Shown here one piece after another: positions 37,875 to 47,688 of a stretch of 64,000 bases of DNA. The first letter of the stretch is position 1, and each line of letters starts with the position of its first letter. Made by a program: the position numbers and the translations under genes. Below the pieces are notes generated by a model that did not search any database, had not been told where the DNA came from, and saw only the letters and a program-made list of their open reading frames with translations. Origin of the DNA: Verrucomicrobiales bacterium (GTDB lineage Bacteria > Verrucomicrobiota > Verrucomicrobiia > Limisphaerales > Palsa-1400); the NCBI GenBank assembly GCA_003138485.1, contig PLGF01000166.1, positions 757 through 64,756 of the forward strand. The letters are read 5' to 3'.

Positions 37875-39043
37875 GGGCTTTGTGGCGGCGGGCCCCCGAA
37901 GCCGCGGGGCGTCGCGACAGGTGAAAGGGTTGAGGTAACCAACCGCGAGCCTTCGGTAAGTCCATCGAGAATTTCGGTGTCCTTGCCATCGGTGAGTCCA
38001 ATCTTGACGATGACGGCCTTGAGCTTTGCGCCGTCGCTTCCCAGGGTGTAAACGAGGCGTTGGCCGCGCTGCAATTTGGCCGGCCGGGCTTGCTCAAACA
38101 TCGCCCCTTCTGGCGGCGTGAATCGCAGGGCGGTGTTCGGCACGCTCAACGCATTAGTGTGTTCGGCAACGAGGATGGAGACATCCGCGGTCATGCCGGG
38201 GAATAGTTTCTGTTCTGGATTATCCACCGTGATAATCGTCTCGTAGGTGACCACGTTCTGCGTGGTGGTGGGAGATTTGCGAACTTGCGAGACCGCGCCA
38301 TGGAACACTTCATCGGGAAACGCATCCACGCTGAAATCCACAGTCTCCCCGTTTTTGACCTGGCCGATATCGGCTTCGGATACCGAGGCGCTGATGTTCA
38401 TCTTTGTGATGTCCTGCGCAACAGTGAACAGTTCCGGCGTGGTCATGGCCGCGATCACCGTCTGCCCAACGTCCACTTTGCGCGAGATGACAATGCCGTC
38501 CACCGGGGCCGTGATTTTGCAATAGTCGAGATTGGCCTGCGCGCTCTCAACGGCTGCCTGCTGGACGACAACCGTGGCCTCCGCCTGCGCCAGTTCGGCG
38601 GTGGCTTGATCCAAATCCAACTGGGTGGCGGCCCGCTGCGGGGCGAGAATTTTTTTTCGCTCCAAATTCTGGCGCTTCAGAGTGACATCGGCCTCGGCGC
38701 TGGCCAGTTGGCCGCGGGCCTGGCGCAGTGACGCCGCATAAACGGTGGGATCAATTTCCGCCACGAGCTGGCCCTTTTTCAGCGGCGAGTTGAAGTCAAC
38801 ATAGATGGCGGCGATCTTGCCGGAGACCTGGCTGCCCACAGTCACGCTGACCACCGCGTTAAGCGTGCCGCTGGCGGTGACGTATTGCGCGAGCGTTCCG
38901 CGCGCGACGGGTTCGGTTCCATACTTCAAGGCGGACGCGCCCGGCTTACAACCTGCGAAGACCACCAGTGCGAATCCCGCCCAAGTGAGTGGACGGACAA
39001 GTTGGGAGCGTATGCCGGTTGGATTCATAAAGTGTGGATTCAA
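37871..39043 (-). CDS. MacA/HlyD-type periplasmic adaptor subunit
   Basis: VGSQVSGKIAAIYVDFNSPLKKGQLVAEIDP; ITAPVDGIVISRKVDVGQTV. Confidence 0.92.
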   Translation of the reverse strand: MNPHFMNPTGIRSQLVRPLTWAGFALVVFAGCKPGASALKYGTEPVARGTLAQYVTASGTLNAVVSVTVGSQVSGKIAAIYVDFNSPLKKGQLVAEIDPTVYAASLRQARGQLASAEADVTLKRQNLERKKILAPQRAATQLDLDQATAELAQAEATVVVQQAAVESAQANLDYCKITAPVDGIVISRKVDVGQTVIAAMTTPELFTVAQDITKMNISASVSEADIGQVKNGETVDFSVDAFPDEVFHGAVSQVRKSPTTTQNVVTYETIITVDNPEQKLFPGMTADVSILVAEHTNALSVPNTALRFTPPEGAMFEQARPAKLQRGQRLVYTLGSDGAKLKAVIVKIGLTDGKDTEILDGLTEGSRLVTSTLSPVATPRGFGGPPPQSP

Positions 39044-39049
39044 GCTGTT

Positions 39050-40480
39050 CTATTTCCAGCCGCCGCCAAGGGATTTGTAAAGGGCGATGTCGGCGGATAA
39101 GATGTTGAATTGGAGTTGGACCAGACCCTGCTGGGCGCTGTAGAGGTCCTGTTGGGCGGAGAGCACGTTGAGATACGTGTCCTCCCCCTGGCGGTAACGC
39201 AGTGTGGCCAGATCGAAACGCCTTTGCTGGGCATTTGCCAACGCCCGCTGTGGCGGAAGTTGCTCGCGGTAACTGCCGCGATCGGCCAGCGCGTCCGCCA
39301 CTTCGCGAAAGGCGGTCTGAATTGCTTTTTCATAATTGGCGACTTCGATGCGGGCGCCCGCCTTGGCCGAATCGAGATCGGCGCGGTTCTGGCCGCCGGT
39401 GAAGATCGGGACGCTGATTTGCGGAGAGAAACTCCACAGTCCGGTGCCCGTTCCGAAGAGCTGATTCAACTGTGAACTGGTCGTGCCCATCGAGGCGGTC
39501 AGGCTGATGGTGGGAAAGAAGGCCGCGCGCGCCGCGCCCACGTTGGCGTTGGCGGCTTTCAAGGTATGCTCGGCTTCGAGAATGTCCGGACGGCGTTGAA
39601 GGAGTTCCGAAGGCAGGCCGGCCGGAACGACCGAAACAAGATTCGTGTCGTCGAACGCTCGCGGCGCGGGCAGGTTCTCCGGCAGCGGCTGCCCCACAAG
39701 CAAGACCAGGTAATTGACAGCCTCCGCGTGTTGGCGCTCATAGGTCAAAATATTGATTCTCGCGGACTGCACCTGGCCTTCCGCCGTGCGCAAATCCAGC
39801 TCAGTATGTTCCCCGGCGTCAAAACTGGCCTTGTTGAGCCGGTAGGATTCCTCGACTGCGGCCAGGGTCTGGCGCGCGACCTGAAGCTGCTCCTCCAACT
39901 GCCGCAACGTGAAGTATTCCGTGGCGACCTCGGACACGAGAGTAATCTGCGCGTCGCGCCGCGCTTCCGCTGTCGCCAGATATTTTTCGAGCGCCTGGGA
40001 GTTCAGGCTGCGCACATGCCCGAAGAGGTCCAGTTCGTACGCCGTTGTGCCAATGTTGGCGCTCCACTGGGAAGAATAAATTCCAGAAGGAGACGCCACA
40101 GCCGCCGCGCCAGAAGTCGAGGCGACGGACTGACCGGAGGCAACGCCGTAATACGAGCGGGTGAAACTGCCGCTGGCATCGACGGTCGGAAATGACGCCG
40201 ACCGCGTAATGCGATACTGCGCGCGGCTTTGCTCGACATTGAGCACGGCCACTCGAAGGTCGCGATTGTTCACCAAAGCCAGATCAATCAGTTGCTTCAG
40301 TCGTTCGTCCGAAAAAAAATTCGACCAGCCAAGCTCGGAAGCGGCAAAGCCGGCGTTGGTTTGAGAAGCGCCGGGGTACTGCGCGGCCACGGGCGCCTCG
40401 GGCCGTTTGTATTTGGGAATCATCGTGCATCCGCACAAGGCAAGGACGGACGTGAGAACAAAAAAGCGGACTTTCGACAT
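39050..40480 (-). CDS. TolC/NodT-family outer-membrane efflux lipoprotein
   Basis: Lipoprotein signal FVLTSVLALCGCTMIPKYKRP; RPDILEAEHTLKAANANVGAARAAFFPTISLTA. Confidence 0.93.
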   Translation of the reverse strand: MSKVRFFVLTSVLALCGCTMIPKYKRPEAPVAAQYPGASQTNAGFAASELGWSNFFSDERLKQLIDLALVNNRDLRVAVLNVEQSRAQYRITRSASFPTVDASGSFTRSYYGVASGQSVASTSGAAAVASPSGIYSSQWSANIGTTAYELDLFGHVRSLNSQALEKYLATAEARRDAQITLVSEVATEYFTLRQLEEQLQVARQTLAAVEESYRLNKASFDAGEHTELDLRTAEGQVQSARINILTYERQHAEAVNYLVLLVGQPLPENLPAPRAFDDTNLVSVVPAGLPSELLQRRPDILEAEHTLKAANANVGAARAAFFPTISLTASMGTTSSQLNQLFGTGTGLWSFSPQISVPIFTGGQNRADLDSAKAGARIEVANYEKAIQTAFREVADALADRGSYREQLPPQRALANAQQRRFDLATLRYRQGEDTYLNVLSAQQDLYSAQQGLVQLQFNILSADIALYKSLGGGWK

Positions 40481-40569
40481 GATGAAGTTCTTCAGGCGTC
40501 GAGGCTGCGCCTGAGGGCGTGAGTCCTCAATCTGCAAGGGTGCTCAGAAAGGCCTTCCCGGCATGAGTG

Positions 40570-41136
40570 TCACAGGAGTCCCGATAAGGCGGCGATGGCC
40601 TCCTGACGGGTCGAAAGCACGTCGCGCAACTCCTCCCGCGCTTTTTCCAATTTGGCCTGCTTCTCTTTGCGCGCGTCGAGAAACTTTGCCAGGGCGGCTT
40701 TCACCACGGCATTGGACGCCTTTGAATCGATCGCCGCTTGCAGCGCCTCTTCTTCCGGGCTGGGCTTTGGCATCATGGAAGCGAGACCTGACGGCATGCC
40801 TCCAGGAGGCGCCCCCTGTGGCGAAGCGTTGCCGCCTGCGCCGCGCCGGAACATCCTGCTCATCATTCCCATGCCGCCAGAGCTAACCTCACGCTGGCAG
40901 TCCACTACCTTTTGGATTCGATCTTGAATCGCTTTCCAGTCGGCGTCGTCAGTTACCTCCAGTTGGTCCCGGTAGCCGTCCATGATCATTTTTTGCATCC
41001 GCGTCGGATCGAAGCCGCCCGCCCCTCCGAATCCGCCTCCCCCAGGGGGAGCGTCTTGCGAAAGAACTTTTCCAACGCCCAAACACAAGACGGCGGTGAT
41101 GCCGGCTGCCATTATCCACTGGTTCGTTTTCATAAT
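40570..41136 (-). CDS. Secreted Gly/Pro/Met-rich small protein with helical C-terminus, unknown function
   Basis: Signal peptide MKTNQWIMAAGITAVLCLGVGKVLSQ; GGGGFGGAGGFDPTRMQKMIMDGYRDQL...LAKFLDARKEKQAKLEKAREELRDVLSTRQEAI. Confidence 0.7.
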   Translation of the reverse strand: MMKTNQWIMAAGITAVLCLGVGKVLSQDAPPGGGGFGGAGGFDPTRMQKMIMDGYRDQLEVTDDADWKAIQDRIQKVVDCQREVSSGGMGMMSRMFRRGAGGNASPQGAPPGGMPSGLASMMPKPSPEEEALQAAIDSKASNAVVKAALAKFLDARKEKQAKLEKAREELRDVLSTRQEAIAALSGLL

Positions 41137-41294
41137 TCCAAATTTCTGGATCTCCTCATTCAGTACCTGATCACGAGGAGATGATCGGCGCGGATCTCGC
41201 GCACTGTCCATGACCATACTGTTGGCCCGGAGGATTTCGATCCCAATGTGATGAACCGGCGGAAAAGTGATATAACGGGCCTGATTGCCGGGTT

Positions 41295-42047
41295 CTACCC
41301 GAATTTCAACAATTCCTCCAACTCGCGCACTGAACGGGTTACGGGCAGTTTGGCGCCACTGCGGAGGGTGAGGACATGGGTGTCCGGACCGTCAGACTCC
41401 AGCGCCTTGATCCGTTCGAGGTTCACCAAGGCGGAGCGGTTGACGCGCACGAATGCCTTCGGCGGCAGCTTGGTTTCCAGACCATTCAGGGTTTCCCTGA
41501 GTAGATGGTTTTCCTTGCCCACATGCAGCAGCAGATAATTGCCGGCCGACTCAATCCAATCTACTTCCTTGACGGGAACGAACGAAATCCGTCCGCCCGC
41601 TCGAATAGAGAACCGGGAGAGATAGGTCCGGCTCTCGGCTTCCAACAATCGCGTCAACCGCGCCGTGAGAACCTTGCCTTCGTCCCGCACAAGCTCGCGC
41701 GCGCGTTGGAGCGAGCGTTTGAAACGCTCGGGTTGATACGGCTTGAGCAGGTAATCCACGGCATGGACATCAAACGCCTCAACGGCGTGTTTATCGTAGG
41801 CCGTCACGAAAATGACAGCCGGGAGCCGTGCCGGATCGAGCGAACGCAGGACCTCAAAACCGTCCAATCCGGGCATTTTGATGTCCAGAAAAACCAGATC
41901 CGGCTGCTGCTCCTGAATGGACTTCACCGCCTCGATACCGTTGCGGCATTGGCCGACAACTTCGACATCGCGCTCTTCGGTGAGCAGTTCGAGAATCCGG
42001 CTCCGCGCCAGGGGCTCGTCGTCAACAACCAGAACTCGCAGTTTCAT
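41295..42047 (-). CDS. LytTR-family response regulator
   Basis: RVLVVDDEPLARSRILELL..LVFLDIKMPGLDGFEVL..YLLKPYQPERF; LytTR region VDWIESAGNYLLLHVGKENHLLRETLNGLETKL. Confidence 0.93.
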   Translation of the reverse strand: MKLRVLVVDDEPLARSRILELLTEERDVEVVGQCRNGIEAVKSIQEQQPDLVFLDIKMPGLDGFEVLRSLDPARLPAVIFVTAYDKHAVEAFDVHAVDYLLKPYQPERFKRSLQRARELVRDEGKVLTARLTRLLEAESRTYLSRFSIRAGGRISFVPVKEVDWIESAGNYLLLHVGKENHLLRETLNGLETKLPPKAFVRVNRSALVNLERIKALESDGPDTHVLTLRSGAKLPVTRSVRELEELLKFG

Positions 42048-43317
42048 CGATGCGGGGCTTGGGGGTGAATGTCTCGGTGGCGCCCGGCGGCGCGCTTGCC
42101 ACAGGCGATTGAAGCCGGCGGAACGGCAACAGCAAGGTCACTTTGGCGCCGCCGTGTTCGGCAGGCTCGCACACCAGTCTCTCCTGGCCGGCGTAGAGCT
42201 GGTGCAGACGCGATCGAGTATTCTGGAGGCCTATACCTTCAGGGATCGCCTCCCCAAAACCAGGCCCGTTGTCCTGCACCACGACCCTGAGTTCCTCCCC
42301 CTCGCGGCGAGCGATGATGGCGAGAACGGAATCGGCCAGGTTAGGCTCGACCGCGTGGCGCACGGCGTTTTCAACAATGGGCTGCAGGATCATCGACGGC
42401 ACCATGACATCCAGGACGGAAGTATCAATATCGCTGCGCACAGCCAATCTGTCGCCAAAGCGCAACTGTTCGATGCCGAGGTAGCAATTGATGAATTCCA
42501 ACTCCTCCCGCAATGTAACTTCCTGGCGGTCCGCCAAATCGAGGGTCGTGCGCAGCAACTCGCTGAGCGATCCAATCATCATCTCCGCCGTTTTTGGATT
42601 CTGACGGATCAGGGCCGCGATGGCGTTGAGCGTGTTGAACAGGAAGTGGGGCTGAAGCTGCATTTTCAGAGCGCGCAGCCGCGCTTCGGTGAGGCTGGAC
42701 TTCAGTTCCGCTTCGACGCGGTCTCGCTCCTGCAAACGCTGATAGGAATTGAAGGCATAACACCCAAGAACCAGCACCCAAAACATGATCGTGTCGGGAG
42801 CCGCCTTGAAGGACAGGGTCGGAAACAGCAGGCTGCTGAATCTGCTGCTTTCACCCGCATTGCCCGGCGGGCGCCCCCCCGTCAGCTCATCGATCCCGAA
42901 TACCGCGGGAAACCAAACAGAGAGCAGGACACCGATCACCTCGTACACCATCACAGCCGCAACACACGACGCGATATAGATCGCCAATTGCTTCCAGAAG
43001 GTTCTCCGCTCAAGCGGATAGCGTTTGACCAGCTTCCAAATTACGAGGGACATCAGCGCCCAGAGGTACCAATCACGGAGGCCGATCGAGACAGCGCGGG
43101 TCCAGGGAATTGGCCGGTCAAATGCAGCGCTGGCGAAATGAAGCTGGGCGCCGAAGGCAAGGCCGACGGCAGTCCAGCCCCCAAAGCCCAACATCCAGCG
43201 GCGCAGCGTCAAGCCATTCCTCATTGCCGCGCCATTCTGCCGCGGATAGCGAAAGGGTGCAAGGAAAGTCGCGCGGAGTGCATGGGACTCTGCCATTTCC
43301 ATCTTGTTCTCCCGCAT
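42022..43317 (-). CDS. LytS/YehU-type sensor histidine kinase
   Basis: TM segments; LKMQLQPHFLFNTLNAIAALI; VPSMILQPIVENAVRHAVEPN; DNGPGFG. Confidence 0.92.
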   Translation of the reverse strand: MRENKMEMAESHALRATFLAPFRYPRQNGAAMRNGLTLRRWMLGFGGWTAVGLAFGAQLHFASAAFDRPIPWTRAVSIGLRDWYLWALMSLVIWKLVKRYPLERRTFWKQLAIYIASCVAAVMVYEVIGVLLSVWFPAVFGIDELTGGRPPGNAGESSRFSSLLFPTLSFKAAPDTIMFWVLVLGCYAFNSYQRLQERDRVEAELKSSLTEARLRALKMQLQPHFLFNTLNAIAALIRQNPKTAEMMIGSLSELLRTTLDLADRQEVTLREELEFINCYLGIEQLRFGDRLAVRSDIDTSVLDVMVPSMILQPIVENAVRHAVEPNLADSVLAIIARREGEELRVVVQDNGPGFGEAIPEGIGLQNTRSRLHQLYAGQERLVCEPAEHGGAKVTLLLPFRRLQSPVASAPPGATETFTPKPRIDETASSGC

Positions 43318-43340
43318 CCCTAATCAATATAATATCCGAC

Positions 43341-45845
43341 ATGAAATCTCGCACCTTGGCCTTTGGTTGTCTCATTGCGATCCTAGCTTCCACGTCGTCT
43401 TTCGCCGCATCCGCGGAGCTAAAGCGCGAAACCAATATCGATCGTGAGTGGCGCTTCCTTAAAGGTGACACCCAAGGCGCGGAAAACGCCGCCTTCGACG
43501 ACTCCGCCTGGCGAACACTCGACCTGCCCCATGACTGGAGCCTCGAAGACCTGCCCCCGGCGGCCACGAACGAACCCCCGCCCGCGCTCCAGGCAGCGCC
43601 GGGAGCAACGAACGTCCCCGCAGCCGGCGGCGGCAGGGGGCGTCGCGCTAGTTTTCAAGTGGTCGGCCCGTTCTCGCCGGAAAGCCCCGGCGGCCCGGCC
43701 ACGGGTTACACGCTCGGCGGGACCGGTTGGTACCGCAAACACTTCACACTTGACCAGCAGACTTCCGGCAAGCGGGTCGCCATCGAGTTCGACGGCGTCT
43801 ATATGGATTCCGATGTGTGGCTCAATGGCCACCCTCTCGGCAACCACCCCTACGGTTACACCGCCTTCGCTTACGACCTCACGGACTTCCTGAACCCGCC
43901 CGGCCAGGACAACGTTCTCGCCGTGCGCGTGCGCAATTTGGGCAGGACCAGCCGCTGGTATTCCGGTTCGGGCATCTACCGGCGCGTCCTGCTCCGAGTG
44001 ACCGACCCTCTGCGCATCCCGCAATGGGGCGTCTGCGTGACGACTCAACTGGTCTCGAAGCAGCGGGCGACAGTGAACGTGGTGACAAGCATGGAGAACG
44101 GGCGGAACGCCGAAACAGCCATCGCCCTGCGTATAAAACTACGCGGTCCAACCGGGCGTACCTTGCAGACTGGCGAAACCAACGTGCAGGTGGCTGCTGG
44201 CGGCCATATCGACGTTCCGCTGGCCTTGGAAGTCGAGTCGCCCCCGCTCTGGTCTCTCGATTCCCCGGTCCTCTGCCAGGCCGAGGTGGAGCTTCTGGTC
44301 GGCGGCAAACCGGTGGATGCGACCGCGGCGGCGTTCGGCATCCGGGAGATCAAATTCTCCGTGGAGAACGGTTTCACGCTCAATGGCGCGCCGGTGAAAC
44401 TGCGCGGCGGCTGCATGCATCATGATAACGGGCCGCTCGGCTCCGCGGCGATTGACCGCGCCGAAGAACGCCGGGTCGAGGTGATGAAAGCCAGTGGCTA
44501 CAACGCCATCCGCACCAGCCATAATCCCCCCTCCTCGGCCTTTCTGGACGCCTGCGACCGGCTGGGCGTGCTGGTTCTGGACGAGGCCTTTGACTGCTGG
44601 GAACACACCAAGAATCCCAACGACTACGGCAATTACTTCAAGGATTGGTGGCAGCGCGATTTGGATTCGATGATCCTGCGCGACCGCAATCACCCCAGCG
44701 TCATTCTGTGGAGCATCGGCAACGAAATCAATGAGCGCGCTGAGGAGAGCGGCTACGTTATTGCCAGGCAATTGAGCGACGAAGTCCGCCGCCTCGACCC
44801 CACGCGCCCGGTCACTGAAGCCATCTGCGGCTTCTGGGACCACCCTGGCCGCAAATGGTCGGACACCGAGAAGGCGTTTTCCTTCCTCGATGTCGGTGGT
44901 TACAACTACCAGGTCGGGGAATACGAGAGGGACCACCAGAAATTCCCCAATCGCATCATGGTCGGCACCGAATCGTATCCCAGAGACATTGCGGATCTCT
45001 GGCGCGTCGTGGAGAAGGACCCGTGGGTTCTCGGCGACTTTGTCTGGACCGGCATGGATTACCTGGGCGAGGCCGGCGTCGGCGCGGCGCGCGTCACTAA
45101 CGAGCGCGGGGTGTTCTTCGACTCTTATTGCGGCGACTTGGATATTTGCGGTTTCAAGAAGGCGCCGTCCTACTACCGCGACGTCGTTTGGGGCCGCAGC
45201 GAATTGGAGGTGTTCGTGCATCGCCCACTTCCAGAAGGCCGCCGCGAGTCCGTCAGCGGCTGGGGTTGGCCGGATGAACTCCCAAGCTGGACCTGGCCCG
45301 GCAACGAAAGCCAGCCGATGCAAGTCGCGGTCTATTCGCGGTGCGACACGGTGCGGCTGGAACTGAACGGCAGGGAAATCGCTGTCAAACAAATCAACGG
45401 CGGCAGATTGACCGCGCGCTTCGAGGTCCCCTACGCGGCCGGCGAACTCAAGGCCGTCGGTCTCAAGAACGGGAAAAAGGTCGCCACCAAAGTCCTGCGC
45501 ACGGCCGGCCCCGCGAAGAAGGTCCGCCTCACCGTTGACCGCTCCACCATTCGCGCGGATCGCAACGACCTGGCCTACGTGACGGTGGAAATTACCGACG
45601 CTTCCGGCAATCCCTTGTCCGACGCCACGGACCTGGTGCGCTTCACGCTGAACGGCCCGGGCGAACTGGCCGGTGTCGGCAGCGGCGCCCCCAACGTGAT
45701 GGAGAGCTTCCGCCAGCCCCGGCACACCGCCTTCCACGGACGCTGCCTGGCGATTCTGCGTCCGCTGGGCGCGGCCGGCAAACTTGCCCTCCGCGCCGAG
45801 GCCGACGGCCTCTCAGCCGCGGAAGTCACGGTTCGTGTCAAGTGA
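43341..45845 (+). CDS. Glycoside hydrolase family 2 protein (beta-galactosidase-like)
   Basis: REWRFLKGDTQGAENAAFDDSAWRTLDLPHDWSLE; YNAIRTSHNPPSSAFLDACDRLGVLVLDEAFDCW; HPSVILWSIGNEINE. Confidence 0.93.
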   Translation: MKSRTLAFGCLIAILASTSSFAASAELKRETNIDREWRFLKGDTQGAENAAFDDSAWRTLDLPHDWSLEDLPPAATNEPPPALQAAPGATNVPAAGGGRGRRASFQVVGPFSPESPGGPATGYTLGGTGWYRKHFTLDQQTSGKRVAIEFDGVYMDSDVWLNGHPLGNHPYGYTAFAYDLTDFLNPPGQDNVLAVRVRNLGRTSRWYSGSGIYRRVLLRVTDPLRIPQWGVCVTTQLVSKQRATVNVVTSMENGRNAETAIALRIKLRGPTGRTLQTGETNVQVAAGGHIDVPLALEVESPPLWSLDSPVLCQAEVELLVGGKPVDATAAAFGIREIKFSVENGFTLNGAPVKLRGGCMHHDNGPLGSAAIDRAEERRVEVMKASGYNAIRTSHNPPSSAFLDACDRLGVLVLDEAFDCWEHTKNPNDYGNYFKDWWQRDLDSMILRDRNHPSVILWSIGNEINERAEESGYVIARQLSDEVRRLDPTRPVTEAICGFWDHPGRKWSDTEKAFSFLDVGGYNYQVGEYERDHQKFPNRIMVGTESYPRDIADLWRVVEKDPWVLGDFVWTGMDYLGEAGVGAARVTNERGVFFDSYCGDLDICGFKKAPSYYRDVVWGRSELEVFVHRPLPEGRRESVSGWGWPDELPSWTWPGNESQPMQVAVYSRCDTVRLELNGREIAVKQINGGRLTARFEVPYAAGELKAVGLKNGKKVATKVLRTAGPAKKVRLTVDRSTIRADRNDLAYVTVEITDASGNPLSDATDLVRFTLNGPGELAGVGSGAPNVMESFRQPRHTAFHGRCLAILRPLGAAGKLALRAEADGLSAAEVTVRVK

Positions 45846-45914
45846 ATTCAACTCCCCGCGGAGAAAGCTCCGCGGATGCTCCAGCCGGGCATGGCCTTCA
45901 CAGCGTGCGCGCAA

Positions 45915-47603
45915 TCAGTCGTAAGCGGGCGTGATCTTCAATGCGTATGCGTAGTCATTGGGCTTCTGCTCCGGCATGGTGACCACAAGTCCTGAGTTGT
46001 CCCGCGTGAAGGCAATGTTGCCCGCGCCGAGAAGTTCCACCCGCGCGATTTCCTTCGGGAAGTTCGCGGAACCGGCGGCCAGGCTCTTGAGCGTGGCCTT
46101 GCCGTCGGCCGGCCAGTCCATCAGAAAGGCGTACACAAGGTCGCCTTTTTTTGTGAAGCGGACATCCTCCGCGGTGTAGGAGCGCACGTCGCTGCCCATC
46201 CCGCGGCGGGCTGGCGGGACGGTGGCCGGCCCCTCGCCAAAGACGGTCCACGGGCGCGTGCCGAAGATGCCTTCGCCGTTGGGGGCAATCCACTTGGCCA
46301 GACCATCGAGCACTTTCATCTCATCGTCATCCGGGACGCCGTTGCCGGGGAGCGGGATGTTCAGCATGAGGTTGCCGTTTTTGCTGACGATGTCGATGAG
46401 CATGTGGACAACCTGGTTGGGCGTCTTGTAGCGGTGCCTGTCCAACACGCTGCGGTTGTAGTGCCAGTCGCCGATGCAAGTGTCGGTCTGCCAGGGGATC
46501 GGGTCGCCGGCGCCGGTCACGGCGCGTTCGAGGTCCAGCAGGATCGCCTTGCGCTGCGCCGGCTTGAGATCCTTGCCGGTCATGACGGCTTCCAGCTTGC
46601 CGCGGCGTTCGACGCTCCGGTTGTACAGATACGCCGCGATGCGCGGGCCGACGTCCGTTGAGGGAAACAGCGGCATCACGGAGTCGTCGAAATAGAGAAT
46701 GTCGGGGTCATACTTGTCAATCAAATCCACGATGCGGCGGAAGTACTTTTCGGGGTAATCCTTGTCCGTATGCGCGTTGCGGACGTGATATTGCGCGTAC
46801 AGGTCCTGCGGATCCAGGCCTTCCCACCACAGGCCCTTGCCGTCGGCCTTGCTCATGACGCCGTCATAGGGCACGCCGGCCATGGGACCGCTGGGGTCGG
46901 CGCCTTGCGCGGCCCCGTACCAGCTCCAGGTGCGGCCCGCGTGGCTGGAAACGGCAAAGCGCAGCCCCGCGGCGCGGGCGGCAGTCGCCCAGCCTCCCAC
47001 GATGTCTTTCTTGGGTCCGACCTTGACGCTGTTCCAGGGCTGGTAGGTGGAATCAAACATATCCATGTTGTCGTGGTGGTTGGCCATCGCCGCGAAGAAT
47101 TTGGCGCCGGCTTTTTTGTACAGGGCGATGAGCGCCACGGGGTCCCATTGTTCGGCCTTCCATTCATTGCAGACATCCTTGAACCCGAATTTCGACGGAT
47201 GGCCGTACTTCTGAACGTGGAACCGATAAGCGGAGTTGTTGAACTGATACATCCTCTGCGCATACCAGTCGCCTTGTTCGGGCTGGCATTGCGGGCCCCA
47301 GTGCGCCCAGATGCCGAACTTGGCGTCGCGGTACCATTCCGGGACCACGTAATTTGAGAGGGACTCCCAGGTGGGTTCGAAAGACCCCTTGGCGACCCCA
47401 AAGCCCGCCGGGGGAAGGATGGGGGCCGGCGCCGGGGGAAGGGGCCGCGGCGGTGGCGCAGCCGGCGCGGAAGGCGCCGCGGAATTGGTCTGGCCGAGAG
47501 CGCCCGGCAGGAAGGCGGCAGCCGCGCCCGTCGCGGTCAGCAATTGCAAGGCACGACGCCGATTCATGGGATTCATGGACATCTCTGGATTTGGAGTTTT
47601 CAT
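45915..47603 (-). CDS. GH29 alpha-L-fucosidase with Tat-like signal
   Basis: NRRRALQLLTATGAAAAF; PEWYRDAKFGIWAHWGPQCQPEQGDWYAQRMY; DPDILYFDDSVMPLFP. Confidence 0.9.
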   Translation of the reverse strand: MKTPNPEMSMNPMNRRRALQLLTATGAAAAFLPGALGQTNSAAPSAPAAPPPRPLPPAPAPILPPAGFGVAKGSFEPTWESLSNYVVPEWYRDAKFGIWAHWGPQCQPEQGDWYAQRMYQFNNSAYRFHVQKYGHPSKFGFKDVCNEWKAEQWDPVALIALYKKAGAKFFAAMANHHDNMDMFDSTYQPWNSVKVGPKKDIVGGWATAARAAGLRFAVSSHAGRTWSWYGAAQGADPSGPMAGVPYDGVMSKADGKGLWWEGLDPQDLYAQYHVRNAHTDKDYPEKYFRRIVDLIDKYDPDILYFDDSVMPLFPSTDVGPRIAAYLYNRSVERRGKLEAVMTGKDLKPAQRKAILLDLERAVTGAGDPIPWQTDTCIGDWHYNRSVLDRHRYKTPNQVVHMLIDIVSKNGNLMLNIPLPGNGVPDDDEMKVLDGLAKWIAPNGEGIFGTRPWTVFGEGPATVPPARRGMGSDVRSYTAEDVRFTKKGDLVYAFLMDWPADGKATLKSLAAGSANFPKEIARVELLGAGNIAFTRDNSGLVVTMPEQKPNDYAYALKITPAYD

Positions 47604-47688
47604 TTCAGGTCCTTCTACACCTCATAAACGCGCAATCCAAGTAAAAAGGCTGGATAATCCCCGTTGGATTTGACAGCCTGCTGTCATC

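Noticed and set aside
41917-43323. 468 aa plus-strand ORF
   Set aside because: Shadow of the LytS/LytTR genes on the minus strand.
44139-45737. 532 aa minus-strand ORF
   Set aside because: Shadow of the GH2 gene.
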